A model generated the notes under the pieces. The model did not search any database, was not told the DNA's origin, and saw only the letters and a program-made list of their open reading frames with translations. Shown here one piece after another: positions 23,238-35,696 of a stretch of 64,000 nt of DNA. Numbering within the stretch: position 1 is the first letter of the stretch; each line of letters begins with the position of its first letter. A program made the position numbers and the translations under genes. Source of the stretch: Prostheceraeus crozeri (lineage: Eukaryota; Platyhelminthes; Polycladida; Euryleptidae); assembly GCA_907163375.1 (NCBI GenBank), contig CAJQUW010008995.1, positions 186,001 through 250,000 of the forward strand, written 5' to 3'.

Positions 23238-24555
23238 GGTTCAAGCCAAACTGCTAAAATAAAATGTTACAAAGTGATCTTATATTGCAAATTTTCACCG
23301 CTAAGACGTCCTTATCAAACGATTACAACGTTAAAAAGGAAGACATCAAAAATCAGGGATTGATATTCTGTGGATTCCTCACTGTTACAATGACTAGTCG
23401 GTACTTCTATTCTTCCCTCCCACATTTTTCAAGTTTTCCAAATTCATTGAATTTCATCGAACTTTATATATATAGTTACATTGGATTTAGAGTAGACTTG
23501 ATCTGTCACTGAGTGACACGACTGAGAAGTCTTACTTGAACTCTGGGATGAAGGTGGTGCCTTGGATACTCAGTTAGAATACAAGGTACAGCTGAGATCA
23601 TGAACTTCGTGTGATTGTTGTCTACAGACAAATGACGAGCAGTTGTCTAATTCTGAGGCTGTAAATGTTCTACAAGTCAGATAAGAGGAGTTTTACACAC
23701 TCAACGCTACGCGACGTTAGTGAGGTAAGAGCTAGAGAAGATCGTTCACGATGCAACAGTAATGAATAGAAGATACCGACTAGTCTTTTGATTAGCACAG
23801 ATTCTCGACGGTGTAAGTCGATGCCATTGATACCTGTAGTCTATCTCTGTCAGCAGTGTTACATCAATATCGGATTTGCACAATAAGAGGTGTGTGAAAA
23901 CAGAGAAATGATGGCGAGTAAGATGTTCAGTGATTTGGGTGTGCAGAAATCTGACGGTGTTTCGTATAAAAAATGCTTACAGTTTTTGCATTCAATTTTA
24001 TGAATTACTAATTCACTAAAACACTAGGACTTCTGCAATTAATGGAAATTGTTCCAATTTTATAGGCTTTTGTATTAGATCGATGATAAAGTCGGACAGG
24101 TAATTCTAATTTTTGAAAGATTGTTTTGATTTTGAGATTATCTGTAATGTATGGTATATGGAAGTAGAATAATTCGTTCTTAGTTTGTAAGTCTACTATT
24201 TTACGCATGTGTGAGACTTTATAGGCACTTTGCAACTCATAAAATTAGGATGACAATCATTTAGTTGTAAAATATTTTCAAATTCGCTTTCACATTGTTT
24301 CTTTTGTTGATTATCTGAGCAACGTCCAAGTCGTCGTTTTTTTCTTTTTTTTGAGAATCTGTACAAATCAAAGTACATGTCCTACAACAAGTAACAGGGA
24401 GGAATAAGCTTACACAGAATATCAATCACTGATTTTTGAATTTTGATGTCTTTCTTTTTAACGTTGCATCTGCTTGAAAGGGCAGTCTTAATGGTGAAAA
24501 TTTGCAATATAAGATCACTTTGCCACATTTTATTTTAAAAGCTTGGCTTAAAACA
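23238..24555 (-). mobile_element. Penelope-like element fragment with inverted flanking arms
   Basis: The minus frame at 24235-24008 reads FHIPYITDNLKIKTIFQKLE and LPVRLYHRSN. This is the PLE thumb pattern (PYI..LS.KI..I...L.I.V.Y....NTL). Two arms, 23238-23400 and 24410-24555, are about 80% identical in inverted orientation (for example AAAGTGATCTTATATTGCAA and its reverse). PLEs are known for inverted and tandem partial copies at their ends. The RT core is missing. Confidence 0.5.
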
Positions 24556-24817
24556 TATCAATAGGGGAGGCGGACATGTGCAGCGGACTAATGTGGGTAA
24601 TTTGAGTTCTTCAACCTAGCTCAGGACCCATTGCTCGTATGAACTTCAAATTTGACAGCACTAGTCATGGTCATCGTCTATCCACATCTGTCAGCGCAGC
24701 TTCTTCTAGGAAAACACGCACTAAGAAGATAGCGATAGAAATGCATAAATTTCATCACTGAAGTAACGACAATGAAATCAGACGTTTATTTGTCTAAACC
24801 TCTCATTCTGTGTAGAG

Positions 24818-25377
24818 CACAGAATCAAATATTTTGTTTATCTGCTTCGGTTTGCTAGAAGTGTGATTAATTCGAATCGCCGGCACATCGAGGAACTTAT
24901 TAAGTGGGCAAAAAGGAATTCCTAGTACCTTACAGAGACAGGAAAAAAGTCGTGCGTCGCTTGCGGATTAATGTGAGTTCCAGCGAAGTGCTTCGATTGC
25001 CAAAATTCCTTCAGATTCGAAGAATTCAGATCATTGCCCACAAGTTTTCTCCATAATGTTGACCCTTCCGATCATTATTAAAGAAAGTAGCAGGCGTACG
25101 AAAATTAGTTCACTTGATGTTTTCACATCCTTTCGTCGGCATTGCTCACTGTTTAGTGCATACACTGAATCGAAGCCACGCATCGATGTGTGTTTTGGTG
25201 TGTACGAAGTGATATCCCTGCACGCACCAGCTCTGGTGTCCTTTGCTGACAGCTAATTGTTTGCCATTTCCAATAGCAAGCGATACAAGTTGTCTAATTC
25301 TGTGCCATTTCGATATGAAAGTTATAACTCTTCCTTTCTAGGAAACCGAAGCGCGCGCAGATGAATCTAATTCTGTG
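24818..25377 (-). mobile_element. hAT-type non-autonomous element, copy 2
   Basis: 560 bp with CACAGAATC / GATTC-type inverted ends (CACAGAATCAAAT on the left; the right end, reversed, is CACAGAATTAGATTC). It is flanked by a perfect 8-bp target duplication GTGTAGAG (24810-24817 and 25378-25385), which is diagnostic of hAT insertion. It is homologous in reverse orientation to 13551-14153. Confidence 0.9.
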
Positions 25378-26132
25378 GTGTAGAGTGATCGTTCGAGGCA
25401 AACGAAAACTGTCCCGTTATTGAAATTACATGCAGATTGATGATCTAACTTTCATTTAAGACCACGATTGATAGTTTCCGTAAAATGTGAGTCTAAGATA
25501 AGTGCTCATAAAAGTCCACTCCTAAAATATCACTTGGGTAAAATGGGCAGTGCACTTTGTCATCACTATTATTATTTCTGTCATGCGAAAACAAGCATGC
25601 CAAATAGACAGAATCTATTAGAGAAGAAAGACATAAATGGAACTATGAATCAATGCAAAAAGTTTTTAAGAATTTGATGGAAAGAAAATGGATTCAAACA
25701 AAGCGCCAAAGCATGAAATTTGTCGGAAAGAGGCAGGCCTCAAGTTTAGGCTACTTTAGAAAGTCAGATATCAAAGTAAATGACATAAATTCTTCTTTTA
25801 AAGTTTTTTTCATGAACAACTAACTTGATACTGAGATACTCGAGACATGTCAGTTTTAAGTATCGCTTCCTATCTCCTAGCAGTTAATTATTATTCAGCT
25901 TCAAGAATTAGTCTACCATGTGTTGTTTGTAATCTTGTACATGCACATTATCAGTGGCGATTGACAATAAATCAATATGATTGACATTTGCACAAAAGCA
26001 TTGAGCGCATGAGATGAAGTGGCATGAATGAAAAGGCGTCTCATGCAACGTTTGTTATTTTGTGATAAGTGCAAAATTGAATAAAATAAAGATTCATCCT
26101 TTTCAGGTTATGCAAAAGAAACCTTGTTTACA

Positions 26133-26600
26133 TCAATGCGCAGCCGATGCGGTCATGGTCCATTTTAATTTCTTATCTTGATGAACCATAATCCTGTACA
26201 TGTATGGGAGACGACAAACTGTTGATAATGAAATTAAAATCGCAGAACTCGAATAAATCTTTAGGATATTAGAAGTATCGCACAAATTTTCGGCCGAAGC
26301 CTTCATCAGGTGCATAAATTCTGAATAAACGGCTGGCATGTCAAAAGATCGTAGAACATTAGTCATACAGAGAGTGTCACTGTGTGGAATCGATATGGAA
26401 TGGATATTGATACTGGCATTGTCACTGTCTGAAATACGCATGAAGACACTGGCATTGTCACTGTCTGAAATACACATGAAGACACTGGCATTGTCACAGT
26501 GTGAAAGATAAAACAGAATGCTAAAATGCTGACAAGCAAGAACTGAATAAAACATTGTACAACGATGACAATATTTGCAAAACCATATCAAATAAACTTA
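26133..26600 (-). pseudogene. PLE-derived tail sequence
   Basis: Shares about 75 bp (GCAGAACTCGAATAAATCTT and flanks, 26222-26285) with the PLE endonuclease fragment at 29060-29125. It contains CTTCATCAGGTG next to TTTTCGGCCGAAGCC, which resembles PLE 3' UTR sequence. The 152-codon open minus frame across it is partly made by the 36-bp tandem repeat and is probably not a gene. Confidence 0.4.
26412..26505 (-). repeat. 36-bp tandem repeat, about 2.6 units
   Basis: Units start at 26412, 26448 and 26484 with ACTGGCATTGTCAC. On the minus strand each unit would encode twelve residues (DNASVFMCISDS), with the frame preserved across units. Confidence 0.85.
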
Positions 26601-26699
26601 ATCAAATATGAAAAACATACACATAAATAAATCAATAGATAAATAAACAAAAAAAATTATAAGATAAAAATGAGAAAAATAAAAATAAATAATACTAAC

Positions 26700-27483
26700 C
26701 CTTTAGGGCTTACTGGGACATGAGTGGCCAAAATTTTATGCCAATTTAGTGATTGCTTTTGACTTCATCCTGGTTTGTATATGATGAAATATTGCACAGA
26801 AATATGACACTATACTAACATCTTCAAGATTTTATAGATTTGAAGAATCAAGCTGTAATCGTTTTCATTGGGATTAGCCTTAATATTTAATATATGTTGT
26901 ATCTATTATTACAAACATTTCAATGTCTATTTGAAGGAACTATTTTGAGAGTTTAGAGAATCGGCTGAATAGAACCGAATTTTAGAAACGTCTACATGGC
27001 TGTCATAAACTTTCAGTACAACTCAAAACACAAAATTACAAGAAAAATTGCAATTACATGTTGTGGGACACTGGTGTCCCAGCAAACCTTAAAGGATGCA
27101 AAATTATTCCGAGGAAAAGGTATCTGAATTACTGTCAGCAATGTCAGGGCGATGATTTCACTAAAGTAGTCTATTGCGATAATCAGATCTCTCTTTTTGA
27201 ATATGAGAGCAGCATCCACTTTTGGAGGGGATAAATGCACTAACTCCCAGGTTGCGATGTATGTATGCGCGATAAAAGTGAATATTATTGCTATTATTAT
27301 TATAGCCTAATTATGTCAATATCAATAATTAATTAGTGATTCTGTGATTATGCTGACAACTGAATTGCGATATATGGAAAATTACCACTGATTGATAGAA
27401 AAATCTGCAGCAATTTGATCAGCTTTTATTTTTATCGATAGCAAATGGTAACAGGCTATCTCCTGTGATGTACATGTATCTTA
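26700..27483. other. No gene recognised
   Basis: Non-coding AT-rich DNA between repeats. Confidence 0.4.
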
Positions 27484-27491
27484 GTATTATG

Positions 27492-28241
27492 CAGGGGCGG
27501 CGCCAGGGTTTTCCCCGACGAGGTGTCGTGTTTCCCCGACGGGGTGTCGAGCTACCTGACCTCCCCGACAAAGCAGTAGAACTTAAAATTCCTTAAATAG
27601 TCCTATTAAGTTGGTATATATGCTATGCAGTAGGCTATTCATGCCTCACAAGACATGTAATTTGTCTGGAGTCATATTTCCGGCGTTTTCAGCCAAATCC
27701 GATAAAAAACATGCAATAAAATATAATGATGTGTGCAAACAAGCATACTAAATTTTGCGGTCGGTTCAGAGAGACCGAACTAGGTGAAGGGGTCATATGA
27801 CAGCAGATACTGGCAAAGAATAATTAAATCAAGTTTCTTGGCAGCAACAAGCTTCATTCGAACATTTCCAGTCCAGAATTTCCCGATTGAAATCTCAACA
27901 GTAAAATAAGAAGAAAATCCCGGACATTTTCTTAATATAAGATTTTATCATACTACTGATTTCATGCAAAACAAGTGGCCTATGGATCAATTACAATCTA
28001 TAAAAGATTTAAGAATATATATTATTTTTAGACTTGACAACTACAAATGTAATTGAAATCAAGCCGTATGTCGGGGAAATTGATGATCTTGTCGGGGAAA
28101 CTGCTATAAACAACTTAGAGTGACATGCATTTTCTCTCAAATTCCCCGATAGCATTTTAGTCCGATTTCCCCGACGGGGTGTCGAGCTTCCCCGACGGGG
28201 TGTCGGCCGACACCCCTGACACCCCGCTGGCGCCGCCCCTG
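27492..28241 (+). mobile_element. hAT MITE with perfect 8-bp target duplication
   Basis: 750 bp bounded by CAGGGGCGGCGCCAGGG and its near-perfect inverse ending GGCGCCGCCCCTG. It is flanked by GTATTATG on both sides (27484-27491 and 28242-28249). Subterminal copies of the self-complementary CCCCGACGGGG(TGTCG) occur two or three times at each end, the usual place for hAT transposase binding sites. No coding capacity. Confidence 0.93.
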
Positions 28242-28789
28242 GTATTATGGGTATTTCACTGAAATTGTTGACATGTAGAATATTGATCTAAATAATACTG
28301 ACCCATTTATATGAATGTATTGCACATGAATATGTATTTAAAATAACACTGATAATGCATCGAAAGTATACGAATACTTAGGACACAAATTCAATTGATA
28401 AAAGTGCAGACATGATAGTGCACCCTTTAAGGCTTAGGCCTACTGGAACAATCATGTCCCGGTCCAGATCTCAGAGACCATTTGACGAAATGTAACGAAA
28501 TTGGATATTTGAGCTAACAAAAGTGAATGTATGTAATTGATATACATTGGGCATAATATCATAAGTCCTATGTTGTCTGTGCCCTACTTTTACTATGTCT
28601 TGCCCAAAGGGCTAAACATAAAACACAACACAAAAAAAAATAAAACAAAGGCACAAAGTCAAAAAGGTGCAAAATGACCAGGAGGTCACATATTCAATTA
28701 CCAATTCTAACTCAACGCCCAAATTCGACGTATGTGTAATTGCGTTACATCGACGTAATGTGTAAAGCCTCTACTAATTTGAGCTAACA

Positions 28790-29130
28790 ATTCTCCAAGA
28801 GAGTGGTATGGAGGCTGATGAGCGAGAAAAGCGCATATGATGAACATCAAACATGTGCTTAAATACTGGGGAATTCTCCACACTCAAATGTTCACTAAAT
28901 CTGGAATACATCTGCAGGTTTCACCAATATATATTTACGTTGGCATAAATTGCAACAAATCTCATAAACAATAAATTTTGAGAAACAGTCACCAGGTTTC
29001 GAAGCACATTTGCATGAAATACAGTTATCGGCACATCTACGATAACCACGTCTTGGTTGCGAAAATTTGTGCGATACTTCTAATAAAGATTTATTCGAGT
29101 TCCGCAATTTTGACTTCATTATCGACTAAA
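28790..29130 (-). pseudogene. PLE GIY-YIG endonuclease fragment
   Basis: The minus strand reads KSLLEVSHKFSQPRRGYRR, CADNCISCKC, CFSKFIVYEICCNLCQRKYI, and then across frame changes IGETCR, SRFSEHLSVENSPVFKHMF. This is a cysteine-cluster followed by the GIY-YIG nuclease (FIVYEI...YIGETCR...R..EH), as in PLEs. No RT is attached, so it cannot be said whether the domain was N- or C-terminal. Confidence 0.65.
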
Positions 29131-29449
29131 CTCGATGGCGACTATCATCAATCAAACTGTTGATAAGCATCATTTAATAAGTCAAAATATACAAAAACCA
29201 CATAGCCCCAAGTCAGTGCCCATATTACCCCTTGGTATGGGGCTAAACGGGTATTTTGACACTTTACAAAATCGCTTCTTAATTTTTTCTAATGGATCCA
29301 TCATCCTAGAACCTCTATATTTTCTTGGAAAGTTGGGTGATACGCTCTTCTTGCCCTGTGAGTTGTCCCGGGACAAAAAGAATTACTTTTGCAAAAAAAG
29401 TCTGAAAAACCCTTAGGGTGCCCATATTAGTCCCGCCTCCCCTACCAAC

Positions 29450-31785
29450 AAATACTGCTTAATATAAATTTCAACATCTTGCTAATCATTATGTAGTGTC
29501 ACACTGCAATAAGCGCAAATCACATTACAGAAGCAAAAGTGCCATAGCTCACTATTTGTGATTCCAACGTATTTTTTGTCGAAAATGCAATTGAAACCAA
29601 TGGAATTTGACATATAAAGTCTGAATCCATCATTTTTTTGATGTAGGCCAGGTCTATTTATCAGCTTTCTTTGTTTTGGTTTACTCAGCGATTAGCCTAT
29701 TTGATAGTTGTCCTCAATGTAACAAAAGAATATGCGGAACTGTATCATGCCAATGTATGAAGCCATGGAATGGATTTAATACACGACATGCTGGTTATTG
29801 AAATAGTTAGTAGGCCTATTTATTTAGAACATTTAGCCAACACTGAATCCAGAAATATCAAGGTAGAAAAATCGTATCATGGGCGAAAAATAAATCTATT
29901 AAAATGTACCGTAGTCAATAATACTGAACTCACGACTACCAAAAAAAACAAACTTTGAACACGCAGGGCAAGAAGGGTTGATATGGACTATTTTTGCTTA
30001 AACGAATAAAATTCTGGTACAAGCGTTGACCAATTATTATAATATAATACATATAAAATACATGAAAGTTTACCGTGTGTATGTATGTACTGTATATAGT
30101 TGCCATTGTTTGATAGTGCTATATTCACGATCAGATAGTTATACCGCGACGTTAAAAAGAATATGCCCTATACAATTTCGTTAAACAATGATGAGTCGGG
30201 GATGGACAGCAATGGATACTTTAATGATTTTACGATATATATTTGATCAAAAAATTTAATCGATGCGATTAAAAAGACTGAAACTTGCACTCTACCATAT
30301 ATCATGGTTATTCATAACTGTTTTAACATCTGGAAGTTCCAATGCATGAATTGCAATGTATTTTGCCATTCCGCTTGCAACAAGAACAATGCATGTCGTT
30401 ACCCGAAATTGGCTATTTCTGTTTCATCATTTTCCATTTTAATGCCTTTTGAAGTTGAAGAACAAGGTAATTTAAATTCACTTTGAGAATGTCTGCATGG
30501 CCATTTCTTCCTATGAAATCGCATTTAATTAACTTTGAGCTTAACTTTGTGTTCTCTTGAGCTTGTTCTCTTCATCTTCAAAGACTCTAAATCAGTCTGT
30601 GAAATGAGTCAAAATGATGATCAACAAACAGATTCAAATCCTCTCATATATTCCTAAAAAATGTTGATGTTCTCCAATTGTAAGACTACAATATCGAGGT
30701 GAAGGACATAGATTCAACGGAGCCTATGCTACATGCATGTAGAAAGCTGAAAATCTAACTTAATTAACAAAATTAGTTTGTCTGAATATTTCATCAGTTG
30801 ACTCTATTTTTGAAATTATTTGGGAAAGTAAATTCAGTGAAGTCAAGTTGAAAGCTTTGAAGAATTAAAGTCTTCCTTTATTGAGATCATGGTTTAATTA
30901 AGTGGGCGATAGGAAAGTCACGGATAGGCCTAATGATTATTATTCATATAGTGCAACTGATACTCATTTTTCATGTAGCATAACACTGAGACTTTCAACC
31001 AAGACTAATTCCAAGGTTTCATAGTGCAGAGTGTCAACTTTCGGTCTGATATCGGTGACTCTGATACGTAGGAACGCTGAAGCCATCCTCGAAAAATGTC
31101 CTCCCATTGTCCGTTTTGAGTAAGAACATGCTTATGTTAAAGATTAGTTTTTGTCGCTCTTTCGTGAATGTTCTTTTATTTTCTGTTTCTTTCCAGTAGG
31201 TTTAGATACATTGTTTTAATAGGTAAAAGGCGAACGTAATTTTGTAACTGATTTTTTTTAAAAAGAATATAATTACCTTTAGCACAACTGTGTAAGAATC
31301 GGTTGTGAATTACCCATGTGGGATAACGATATGGGATCGATCAATAGATGCATCAATTAAATCAGCTGATAATGCATTTCTGAAAATTAAGCCTCTAAAG
31401 GCTGTCTATCTACATGGCTTCTGGAAATTTCCTATAACACGTATACATTCAAAGCCTAATTTTTCACATGACATCGTTTACGTGAAGCTTTATATGAAGG
31501 TAATAAAATATCAAACAATAGAAGTTAAACTTCAAGACTTTCCAGCTTTATATTTATCTAAAAAGTTACAAGCTCATATATGATAAAATAAATTACTAAT
31601 CATTCTGAATACCACATATTCCACCTAGAAAAAATCGTTGAATCAGTGAAAGGTTTCCTTTTCTCATTAGTCTATTAACTCAGAATCATGAAAGCGTTCT
31701 TCTATCAAATGGAAAGTCCTTCATACCAGTCTGGTGGAAGAAAAACCAAAAACACCAATTGATGATCTCAAATGATGATCAAATC
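29450..31785. other. No gene recognised
   Basis: AT-rich DNA with several frames of 60-92 codons (29770-29958, 30304-30486, 31305-31583). None shows a motif, splice pattern or composition that I trust as coding. Confidence 0.4.
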
Positions 31786-31791
31786 TATAGC

Positions 31792-32724
31792 TTAATCCTG
31801 ACCTCCTACAGCTCCAGACGCACCAAGCAGTTGATAATGGTCGCATTCAAATTTTCTTGCCATTCGGTTAACAAGCAAAAAATCGTTTGAATAGTGATTT
31901 TCAGGGGGTAAGAGATCGAATCTTTCAGCTAAACAGAATATATTGTATGCCAGCGTGATAACATGCATTCTAATATTCAATCGATTGATTTCCTCAAAAT
32001 GACATGTCAGATAATGGGATAATATTGTTATCAAATGAAACGCTATAAACCTTGCGTAACTTAGGAACTGAATAGGAAAGTTTGCTTCTCTCTTCCTTGG
32101 AAAAATTCGAGCATTCGCACGGATTTCTTTCAAATGCTTTAAAATATCATCAATGTAGGAAGAAGCTCCTCGAATATTTTGCCTTCGAGTGTGTCCACGA
32201 TTCTCCTCATCTGCTAAAGATGGATATTCCCATTTGCTTTCAGTAGACTCATCCAATGTCATAATCATTGACTCACATTTGATGTATTTGTCCTCAGCTA
32301 TCTTGATCCCTGAAGCACATGATGCTCTCTTTTGATTGATAGCTTTACGATCTTCTTGCGATATATCGCTTGCTTTTACCGGTAGAGCGTAAGCCATCGG
32401 CTGTTCAAAATCGATTTTAAATACACCGTCATTGCAGAAGAATTTCATTAAATCAAACAGAACACAAACTCTGTCGATAAGATGATGCAGATGATATGCA
32501 ATCCATTCATTTTCACAGACATTCGCAGGGGCTGAAACGAAATCTTCAATATTCTCACCAATTCGCAAAGTTGAAAAGTTTTGACTGTAATTGATATATA
32601 GGCAGTTGCTCGGTTTGAAAGTGCGTTGAATGGTAGACCTGTCTAATGGCTCAGCTCTCTTGCGTCTTATTTGTTCTCGATCTCTCGCTGAGCTTTTTCT
32701 GGTGGTCGCACCCCCCTCAGCCAT
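31792..32724 (-). CDS. Divergent MOB-family (MOB kinase activator-like) protein, single exon
   Basis: Intact 310-codon frame. MOB proteins are small adaptors that bind and activate NDR/LATS kinases or join STRIPAK. The order matches the MOB fold: NEWIAYH (residues 72-78; family NEWVA/NDWVA), VLFDLMKFFC (88-97; family Y.TI.EFC), KWEYPSLADEENRG (164-177; family KYEY.W.D), YIDDIL (190-195; family YIDYLM), IFP and FPIQF (207-221), LSHYLTCHF (235-243; family HIYHQHF), FCLAERFDLL (263-272; family F..EFNLID). Zinc ligands C97, H237 and H242 are kept, but the second cysteine (C84 of MOB1) is replaced, and about 50 residues are inserted after it. I start at ATG 32724 (GAAATGG context); the frame is open 13 codons further upstream without an ATG. 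The intronless state suggests an old retrocopy that stayed functional. Confidence 0.7.
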   Translation of the reverse strand: MAEGGATTRKSSARDREQIRRKRAEPLDRSTIQRTFKPSNCLYINYSQNFSTLRIGENIEDFVSAPANVCENEWIAYHLHHLIDRVCVLFDLMKFFCNDGVFKIDFEQPMAYALPVKASDISQEDRKAINQKRASCASGIKIAEDKYIKCESMIMTLDESTESKWEYPSLADEENRGHTRRQNIRGASSYIDDILKHLKEIRANARIFPRKREANFPIQFLSYARFIAFHLITILSHYLTCHFEEINRLNIRMHVITLAYNIFCLAERFDLLPPENHYSNDFLLVNRMARKFECDHYQLLGASGAVGGQD

Positions 32725-33149
32725 TTCATATCGAGAAGTGGTTACAATCTGAATCAATGCATGTTTTTGTAAGACTTTCTATGTCCACAAGTTAATAAGT
32801 TCCACGAAGCAGGTACTTATTTTCCTGATTGGAAATTACTAACCTGGTGCAGACTTCTATGGAAAAAGTCATGCATTATAACAGATAGGCCTAATGCTTC
32901 TCTCAGTAATTAGGAGCTTATAGCAAATCTATGCATTATCTATTACATAATAGCCATCGGGGATATATGACTTATATTTTTCAGCTTTATTCAAAAATTC
33001 TTTCAGTAACAATTTGTAATTACATAGCACTTTCAATTACTTGGACAAGCCACGGACTCCTACATGTTTAACACCTGGACTGAAAGTTGAAATTCATTTG
33101 TACGCAAAACGGCCGATTTGACTCTGATAGTAGGTGGAGAAAAATATTA

Positions 33150-33945
33150 GTTATCAAATGAAACCACGGTCTCAAATTAAATACAGATAAATGTAAATCT
33201 CTCGTCATTAAGAAACGTAATGATACCCTTCATGCCTTGGAAATACCTTCTGTGAAAAATATTGACTTCTTGAAAAATTTGGGAGTTATCTTCAACGCAG
33301 AATGGACCTGTCGATTGTACGCCTTCCAAATGTTGATGCAGCAATCTCTGTCGAAATAAGGCCTCATTGATGCTTACAATGCTCTCGTAAAGATCGGTCA
33401 TTGAGTATTGCGGGCCTGTTTTGATTGGCATTACTTCGACGGATTCAAATCGTTTGGAGGCGCTTCAAAAACGATTTCACCTAATTGTGTGGGGAAATCA
33501 TTGTGCTGATGAGTGTTTGCCTACTTTGCAAACGAGACATGTGTATTTGAATATACATGTATTGTGTATACATGTGCGACTTTTGAAGGGCAACAAGTGT
33601 GATGATCACTTGTCGCATGACCTTTTACCAACTGTTTCTCCTACTGGTAGATTTATTCTCCCTGCTCACAGAACTCAACGTCTCGCACGGTGCTTCTCTA
33701 TTGATGCATGCGAATTATTTCATAATTTACATGAACGATGAAGATTTAACTTTTCCATGCAGCTTCTCTGTGTCACTTTTACTATCCTCTTGTTACTATA
33801 TTTCTCTTTGTTGCACTTACAATAGTATCGAGGTACTGTGTGTTATTTACTCTCTACAAGTACATGTCATTTTCCTTGCGCAAACATCTCATGCTGTATC
33901 GATTTTGATTCTACAAATAAACGTTTATTATTATTTTTAGTATTA
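33150..33945 (+). mobile_element. CR1/L2-like LINE 3' end
   Basis: The plus strand reads LKLNTDKCKSLVIKKRND, FLKNLGVIFNAEWTC (family FLGV.....L.W), then after a frame change ALVKIGH*VLRACFDW / STDSNRLEALQKRF and LLPTVSPTGRFILPAHRTQR up to a stop near 33741. The 3' UTR ends in a TTATTATT-rich tail near 33930. It differs from the LINE at 2270-4935. The RT catalytic box is not included. Confidence 0.7.
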
Positions 33946-33946
33946 T

Positions 33947-34312
33947 TATGAAAGTGAGATGATTTTAGAAAAAGAAGTAGGAGCTTCCGGAAAACAGAAG
34001 AATATGGGATTACAACCAACTGATCATCGTTGACTGAATATGGAATATTGACAATATTAAATGGAACAATGGCGTTTGACAGCATAATCTGTGCAATGTG
34101 CGTAAAACACTGTGGTTAGTGAAGACATCAGCGATGACAGCTTGAGTCTACATGTACATCAGTCTAATGTGAAACGTGTCCGATCCCGCCTTGTATCAGG
34201 CGCTACTTAGGTGTAGATCATTAGTTACAAAGTGAAAACGAGATAATTTAGCAAAAAGAAGTTGAAGTTTCTGGAAATCAGACGAATATGGGATTGCAAC
34301 CAACTGATACAA
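33947..34312 (+). repeat. Diverged direct repeat pair
   Basis: 33947-34025 and 34232-34312 share GAAGAATATGGGATTACAAC / GACGAATATGGGATTGCAAC and AACTGAT with similar upstream sequence. Probably remnants of one dispersed repeat. Confidence 0.5.
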
Positions 34313-34319
34313 ATTTTTT

Positions 34320-35690
34320 TGAGAAATTACTTCAAATAGCTTTACAGTTGTTATCACACTACAATGTGTTGGTCAGGAAAATGTCGCTTTATCCGTTCAA
34401 TTGTACGTAAAGCGAAAAGCACAGGTTTGTGTGCTTTATGATATTCCCCTTAGGATATGTATCGTTGTCATTGTGTTGAGTCACAGTTTGGTACTAGAGA
34501 ACTAATTTTTAGTCTCATGGCTATAATTACGGGCTTTACAGTGACAAATCCTCGATGTGGTCTTCACACTGTGGATCCAATTCGCAGAAATACTGAATAC
34601 GGCTCAAAATGATCTTTGCGATCGAAAGATCAACATTTCGTACAATAACCATTAAGTTATTTAAAAACTAGTTTATTTAGCAGGCTATTAAAAATGTTTT
34701 GGTTATTATGACTATGATATTCCAGGTATGACGGCATTAAGTTTTGCCGCTTGCAGTCAGTGTCTTTACGTTTACTCAGAATATGTCGGAGATTTTTATT
34801 TGATTAATGTAGTTTCCTGAGATACACATACTCGTGGACTGGAATAACAAGTTGTGGTTCTTAAAGAGAGTCCAGGATGGTGGCTCAATTACCAATTATC
34901 AGCTACCATCATCTTAGAGGAAAATAATCTTCACAGTTTAGCTTTGATTACGCTTAACCTGCCCGATGAAAAAGTTCAAGCGTCCACACATCAAATCTAG
35001 ATTCATTTCGCCATTGTTTGAGCAGGCCCTGGTTGCAACCTCTTTAACTTATGTGTGATCGGCCCGGTTCCAACTCTTGTCCCCATAGTGTCAATAAACC
35101 TAGAGAAGACAAACCGACTTGCATTCCCCCTCACTTCGGCGATTTTGTCAATTAAGTTATAATAAGTAATTATATAATAATTTGTAAATATCAATCATGT
35201 TCATTGATTTTGAATTCATTCTATTAAAAGTAAATATCTTTAATGAGCATCTGAGTCAGAGTTTTTGGTCACATAGCTCTCTCGATATCACTTCAAAATA
35301 GAAAATAGAAAGATCAGAAAAATTACTCCATATCGACCTAAAGCACAAACAAAAATGGGAAGAGCTTGAAAATCAAAAATAGAGTAGGATGAAATAAATG
35401 CTTTAGTTAGGAGAGAATTGGCCTTATGAGAAGATACCTCAAGGAATTGACAGACGGTTTATTATTGCTGAACTACCATCATTGCAGCTGTGAACACAAG
35501 TATTTTAGCTTTTTGAAGCATAATTATTCACCTACAAATCTGTCGCTAAAGTGAGGATCACAGTAGCCTGTTGTCAACATGCTATAATTAATTGTAGAAC
35601 ATTTTTGTTGCTGAATCACTTTATTGTCACAAAAGAGGTTGTACAAATTTCAATTTTGAATTCATCACTACATGCAGTGACATGTAGGAA
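34320..35690. other. No gene recognised
   Basis: Non-coding; nothing identified. Confidence 0.4.
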
Positions 35691-35696
35691 TACTAA

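Noticed and set aside
26133-26591. 152-codon minus frame as a repeat protein
   Set aside because: Its length comes from a 36-bp tandem repeat that lacks stops and from PLE tail sequence.
29200-29445. MITE with GTGCCCATATTA at both sides
   Set aside because: The two motifs are in the same orientation, so they are not inverted ends; no target duplication.
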